Positions 59,176 to 64,000 of a stretch of DNA of 64,000 bases are shown here, one piece after another. The notes beneath the pieces were generated by a model. It saw only the letters and a program-made list of their open reading frames with translations, was not told the origin of the DNA and searched no databases. Numbering within the stretch: the stretch's first letter is position 1; each line of letters starts with the position of its first letter. The translations under genes were made by a program, and so were the position numbers. The stretch comes from Conus ventricosus (Eukaryota; Mollusca; Gastropoda; Neogastropoda; Conidae): positions 88,320,997 to 88,384,996 of the forward strand of contig CM031607.1 in the NCBI GenBank assembly GCA_018398815.1, in the 5' to 3' direction.

Positions 59176-60347
59176 GTGGGTGGGGGGGGGGGGGTTGTTT
59201 GTTTTGTTTTGTTAGGGCCTGTTCAGGTGAATGTGCTAGCAAAGATTTTACTTGTGCCTGCAAATTATTCACTATTTTCTACTTTGTGTTCAGAGTTGCT
59301 AAGTATGGTTTGCATAATATTAACCATTTTTCTGTGGAACATAGGTTGCATTTTTTGGAAATATGTTGTATGGTGTTGCTCTTTTTATGATTTTCCATGA
59401 TATGCTGTAGGGCTATTTTTTATCTTTGAGTTTCCAAATGTATTTACTCAGTTCTGTTTGATTTTGTCTTTTTCATTTTGAATGACTGTTTATGGTTTGC
59501 GTATTGGTTTTGGAATGTTTTTCAGTAATCCCCATGTATGTTTCTTTTTCATTTTCTGATGTTACCGTAGCTTGGTATACAATATTGCTGTGAAGACATT
59601 TGTTGCTTAGGGGGCACTGTTCGTTTTTGGTGCAGTTGCAAGATGTCCTTTCAGCACCTTCTCTTTTGTGTTGCTTTTCATTTTGTTAGATGAGTCAATT
59701 ATGTTTTTGAGGTTGGGCATACATGAGTATGATAGTTTTTAAAGGTGTTTTTGTTGAATATTTTGGACAGTTTGTGTTCTTTTGGAAATGATGTTGCCAA
59801 GATTTTAAAGAATTCTTTTCCTACATTTGTTTTTACTTGTCCATCATATGGTGGGTTGTACCATATGATCTTCCTTTTTCTGCTTTTCTTATTTCGGTTC
59901 GTGTTATTGTCTGGGTATATTGTAGTTTGTAATTGTAACACTTTTTTGTAATGCTTCTTGGTATTGTGTTGCTGCATTATTGAATACATTTTCATTGCTG
60001 ATAGGTTGGATAGTCTCTTGTTTATACCGTTGGGTATTGTTTTTAGTATAGATGGTGAGTGGTTGCTTTGACGTTTACATAGATTGGTATATCATTGGGT
60101 TTTTTGTATGGTTTGTACACATTGTCATTGAGGTCTAATGTTATGTCTAGGTAATTCACTACTTTTTGTTTGCTTCTATTGTGATTTTTATATTGTGGTT
60201 TTTTGAAAGATTTTACATAATTCTTTTTTCTTGTTTTCAATAGTTCTTGGATTATTGTTAATGCAGCAAGACGTCATCGCTGTACAAACCGACCTGTTTT
60301 CCAGGTTGTTTTTGGATGTTGGATACATGAAAAGTCCGACTAGTTCA
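58947..60347 (-). mobile_element. Penelope-like element, unit 3, 5'-truncated but with full 3' half
   Basis: Begins inside the RT after motif A (LVGLF, then NNNPRTIENKKKELCKI). It runs through YLDITLDLNDNVYKPYKKP, the IIWYNPPYDGQVKTNVG block and CPLSNKC to an undeleted GIY-YIG domain (NIVYQATV ... TYMGIT), (CA)n and a hammerhead. It shows what units 1 and 2 lost. Its 5' edge at about 60347 is fused to a LINE piece. Confidence 0.8.
58979..59025 (-). ncRNA. Hammerhead ribozyme at the 3' end of PLE unit 3
   Basis: Identical to the unit 1 motif in core, stem II, stem III palindrome and stem I. Predicted cut between 58985 and 58984. It sits exactly at the unit 3 / unit 2 junction. Confidence 0.7.
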
Positions 60348-60420
60348 CATTTAGATACTTTTACTTCCTTATCGCCAATTTTCATTATATAATCCTTTTG
60401 TGGTTTGGTTTTCCAATATG
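60348..60420 (-). pseudogene. Short LINE piece fused to PLE unit 3
   Basis: Encodes MKIGDKEVKVSKCE on the minus strand, nearly identical to 61238-61320 of the LINE 0.9 kb away. The frame passes straight from this LINE piece into PLE sequence at about 60347. Confidence 0.75.
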
Positions 60421-60511
60421 AATATATATATTAACTTGCTTTTAATATATCAAATATCGCTCCCACTGTGGTTGAGCACTGTTTTTAAAATTGCGCTGAT
60501 CCTCAGTACCA

Positions 60512-60564
<53 letters not shown>

Positions 60565-60689
60565 ATATACATATATATATATATATTTAAAAAAAAAAAT
60601 TTCTTATGTCTGTAGGTCCAGTCATAGACTAGCTCAGTCTAACTTATCTATCAATTTCATATTTTAATTTAGTTATTAATTCATGTTTA
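60421..60689. other. Simple-repeat stretch
   Basis: (CT)n at 60517-60562 followed by (AT)n at 60570-60586 and A-rich DNA. No gene. Confidence 0.8.
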
Positions 60690-61465
60690 TCTATGAGGTT
60701 CTTAAATACATTAATACTAGGTGCACGTTTGGTGTATAGTTGTTAATTCATTCCAAATTTTGGTTACTCTGTTAGTAAATGTGCATTTTCTCAAATTAGT
60801 TCTGAAATATTGTTTAAATATCTTACCTTCACTTTTCCTTGTATTATTTGTCTGCAGAGCACAAAAAAGCATGCTTTATCAACATCATCAATACCATTAA
60901 ATATCTTATATGTTTGAATCAAGTCCCCCTTATTCTTCCTGCTTTGAGTGTTGGAAGATAAGTATTTTAGTCTTTCCTGGTGTGAGTAATCTTTCATATT
61001 ATGGATCATCTTTGTTGCTCTTCTTTGAACCTGTTCTAGAGCTTCTGATTGTCTCTCTAGCATTGGATAGCATACAGGTCTATCTAGTGTCTTATGTCAT
61101 TTAAAAAAAGTGTCCTTTTCTATAAATATGAATGTTCTTTTTATTATTCCAGTTATTCTGTTGGCCTTGATAAAACTATTCGCAATATGTTTGGCAAATA
61201 ACACATTTTTTGTCGAAAGTCATATCTAGGTCTTTCTCTTCCTCACATTTAGATACTTTTACTTCCTTGTCCCCAATTTTCATTATATAATCCTTTTGTG
61301 GGTTTGGTTTTCCAATATGAAGTACTTTACATTTTTCGGCATTGAAATATAGGTTCCAAGTATCAGACCACTGTACTAATGTTTCAATATCCTTTTGTAA
61401 TTCCTTATACAATTTCGGAGAGTTATAAAGTTTTGTGTCATCTGCAAAAATGTTACATGTACTCT
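60690..61465 (-). pseudogene. CR1/Jockey-type LINE RT, motif C to C-terminus
   Basis: Minus strand reads FADDTKLYNSPKLYKELQKD (catalytic ADD), WSDTWNLYFNAEKCKVLHIG, EEEKDLDMTFD, MLERQSEALEQVQRRATKMI, GDLIQTYKIFNGID and, at the end, CTFTNRVTKIWNEL. At least two frameshifts. The upstream part (motifs A, B) is not adjacent in this orientation. Confidence 0.85.
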
Positions 61466-61817
61466 TTAAGCACCAGGCTATAAGATGAAAGTTTAAAACG
61501 TGTCATTCGATTATATGTGCACATGGGTGTGGCCCCGAGCGTTTACATTCCTCTTTAAGTTTATTTTAACCATTGGGAAAAGAAAAGTACAGACAAGAAA
61601 CCTCTCATCCCGCAAGTTTGTTAGAAATCTACTGAAAGCCGTAGCATATTAATAAATAAATAAACAACTTCTTTCTTTAAATGACTAAATAAATAAGTGA
61701 ATTATAAACTGCTGAGATGAATGGGTAATAACGAAACAATTAGATAGCTAAATACAAAATAAATAAGCAAACAGAAAAAAGAAAAGTAAATAGATAAACA
61801 CACACACAAACCCTTTC

Positions 61818-61990
61818 CATTAAAAAGAACTCAAAAGGTAAGGATTGGTAGTTCCTTCTCTCATAGAGCTCATGGTATTAGTGGGATACCACAAGGCAGT
61901 ATTTTGGGACCAGTATTATTCACGGTGTTCATAAATGATCGCCTTGTAGAATTAAATATGTTTATCTCTCCTGGTGACCCTGAGCAGACG
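61818..61990 (+). pseudogene. LINE RT motif B fragment, opposite orientation
   Basis: Plus strand reads KVRIGSSFSHRAHGISGIPQ then GSILGPVLFTVFIND, RT motif B of the same LINE type. It is the piece expected just upstream of FADDTKLY but inverted and 350 bp away. Confidence 0.75.
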
Positions 61991-62233
61991 ACATGTTTTG
62001 TTCGAAAATTACTTTAGCCTTACCTCCCTTGACTTATGAATCTTGATCATTCCATGTGAACTTTTTAAAATATATGTGAATGCCTCAGAACCTATGTATA
62101 ATTGCATATACATCGCTGATGTCACAAAAATTAATGCATTTTATTCGGTACCACTATATTGGACAGAAAAGCCCTTATTGTCTCTAAACTGGTATTTTCT
62201 ACAATTCATTTTGGCGCCATTGTCGATCCTTCG

Positions 62234-62423
62234 CCACGAAAACATATTCAGTTCTCTAAAGGAATGCTGCTTGCGACAGCGAATCGTCTAGCATACATGA
62301 CAGCACAGAGCAAATAGGGAACGTGTCCTTGTTTGTTCTGTTTGCTCTGTGCTGTCATGTCTGGTAGATGATTCGGTGTCGCAAGCAGCCTTCTTTTGGA
62401 GAACTGAATATGTTTTCTTGTGG
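62234..62423. repeat. Fold-back repeat, arms of about 82 bp
   Basis: Left arm 62234-62315 and right arm 62341-62423 are near-perfect reverse complements (for example TGACAGCACAGAGCAAA versus TTTGCTCTGTGCTGTCA) around a loop of about 25 nt. Non-coding. Confidence 0.85.
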
Positions 62424-63859
<1,436 letters not shown>

Positions 63860-64000
63860 CATCGATAGAGCTTTTGAAAACGTTAGTATTTTGTGCACGT
63901 TTAATGTTAGGGGTTAATTTATTCCCAAAGATTTGTTACTCTGTTACTAAAAGAAAATTTCCTTAGGTTAGTGCGACATTATTCATGATAAATTTTACCC
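63860..64000 (-). pseudogene. LINE C-terminus running out of the window
   Basis: Minus strand reads LRKFSFSNRVTNLWE, the same LINE end as CTFTNRVTKIWNEL at about 60750. DNA around 63890 (GTGCACGTTTAATG) aligns with 60720. The rest of this copy lies beyond 64000. Confidence 0.65.

Overview
This is animal nuclear DNA, most likely from a mollusc and probably a gastropod. That is an inference from three things: spliced genes, very dense (CA)n/(CT)n microsatellites and long poly(C)/poly(G) tracts, and a repeat set (Penelope-like elements, CR1/Jockey-type LINEs, Tc1, FLYWCH-MULE, long tRNA-headed SINEs, SWIM/YqaJ/PHD genes) known to be common in molluscan genomes. Nothing in the window is bacterial.

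Layout. 0-7 kb: a Penelope-like element (PLE) fragment with a 5' inversion, a LINE tail interrupted by a composite SINE, an intact-looking Tc1 transposon with 28-bp terminal repeats, and a second SINE with a perfect 14-bp target duplication. 7-8 kb: a decayed LINE. 9-13 kb: a two-exon SWIM/YqaJ-exonuclease/PHD gene (+) with frameshifts. 13-15 kb: a THAP/coiled-coil gene fragment (-). 15-18.5 kb: simple repeats. 18.5-39 kb: FLYWCH-MULE transposon copies in tandem with a LINE 3' end. They surround about 14 kb (19.6-33.4 kb) with no recognisable content and the texture of uncorrected low-quality sequence. 39-42 kb: LINE pieces and a palindromic repeat cluster. 42.3-49.2 kb: a six-exon gene (-) coding a 229-residue DWNN-RING protein related to RBBP6. 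Its introns hold a fold-back element and a retrozyme-like element with two hammerhead ribozymes. 49.6-55 kb: a third SINE, a 44-bp minisatellite and gene-free DNA. 55-60.3 kb: three head-to-tail PLE units on the minus strand, each with a hammerhead-type motif at its 3' end. 60.3-64 kb: LINE fragments and a fold-back repeat.

The strongest biology is self-cleaving RNA. Five hammerhead-type motifs can be folded by eye. Two lie 659 nt apart inside a 931-bp non-coding element in an intron of the RBBP6-like gene. Three sit at the PLE unit ends. The best-supported host gene is the RBBP6-like gene: all six exons have GT/AG borders and matching phases, once one missing base in exon 1 is allowed for.

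Throughout the window single-base indels, often in homopolymers, break otherwise coherent frames. Many frameshifts may therefore be assembly errors rather than true gene decay.
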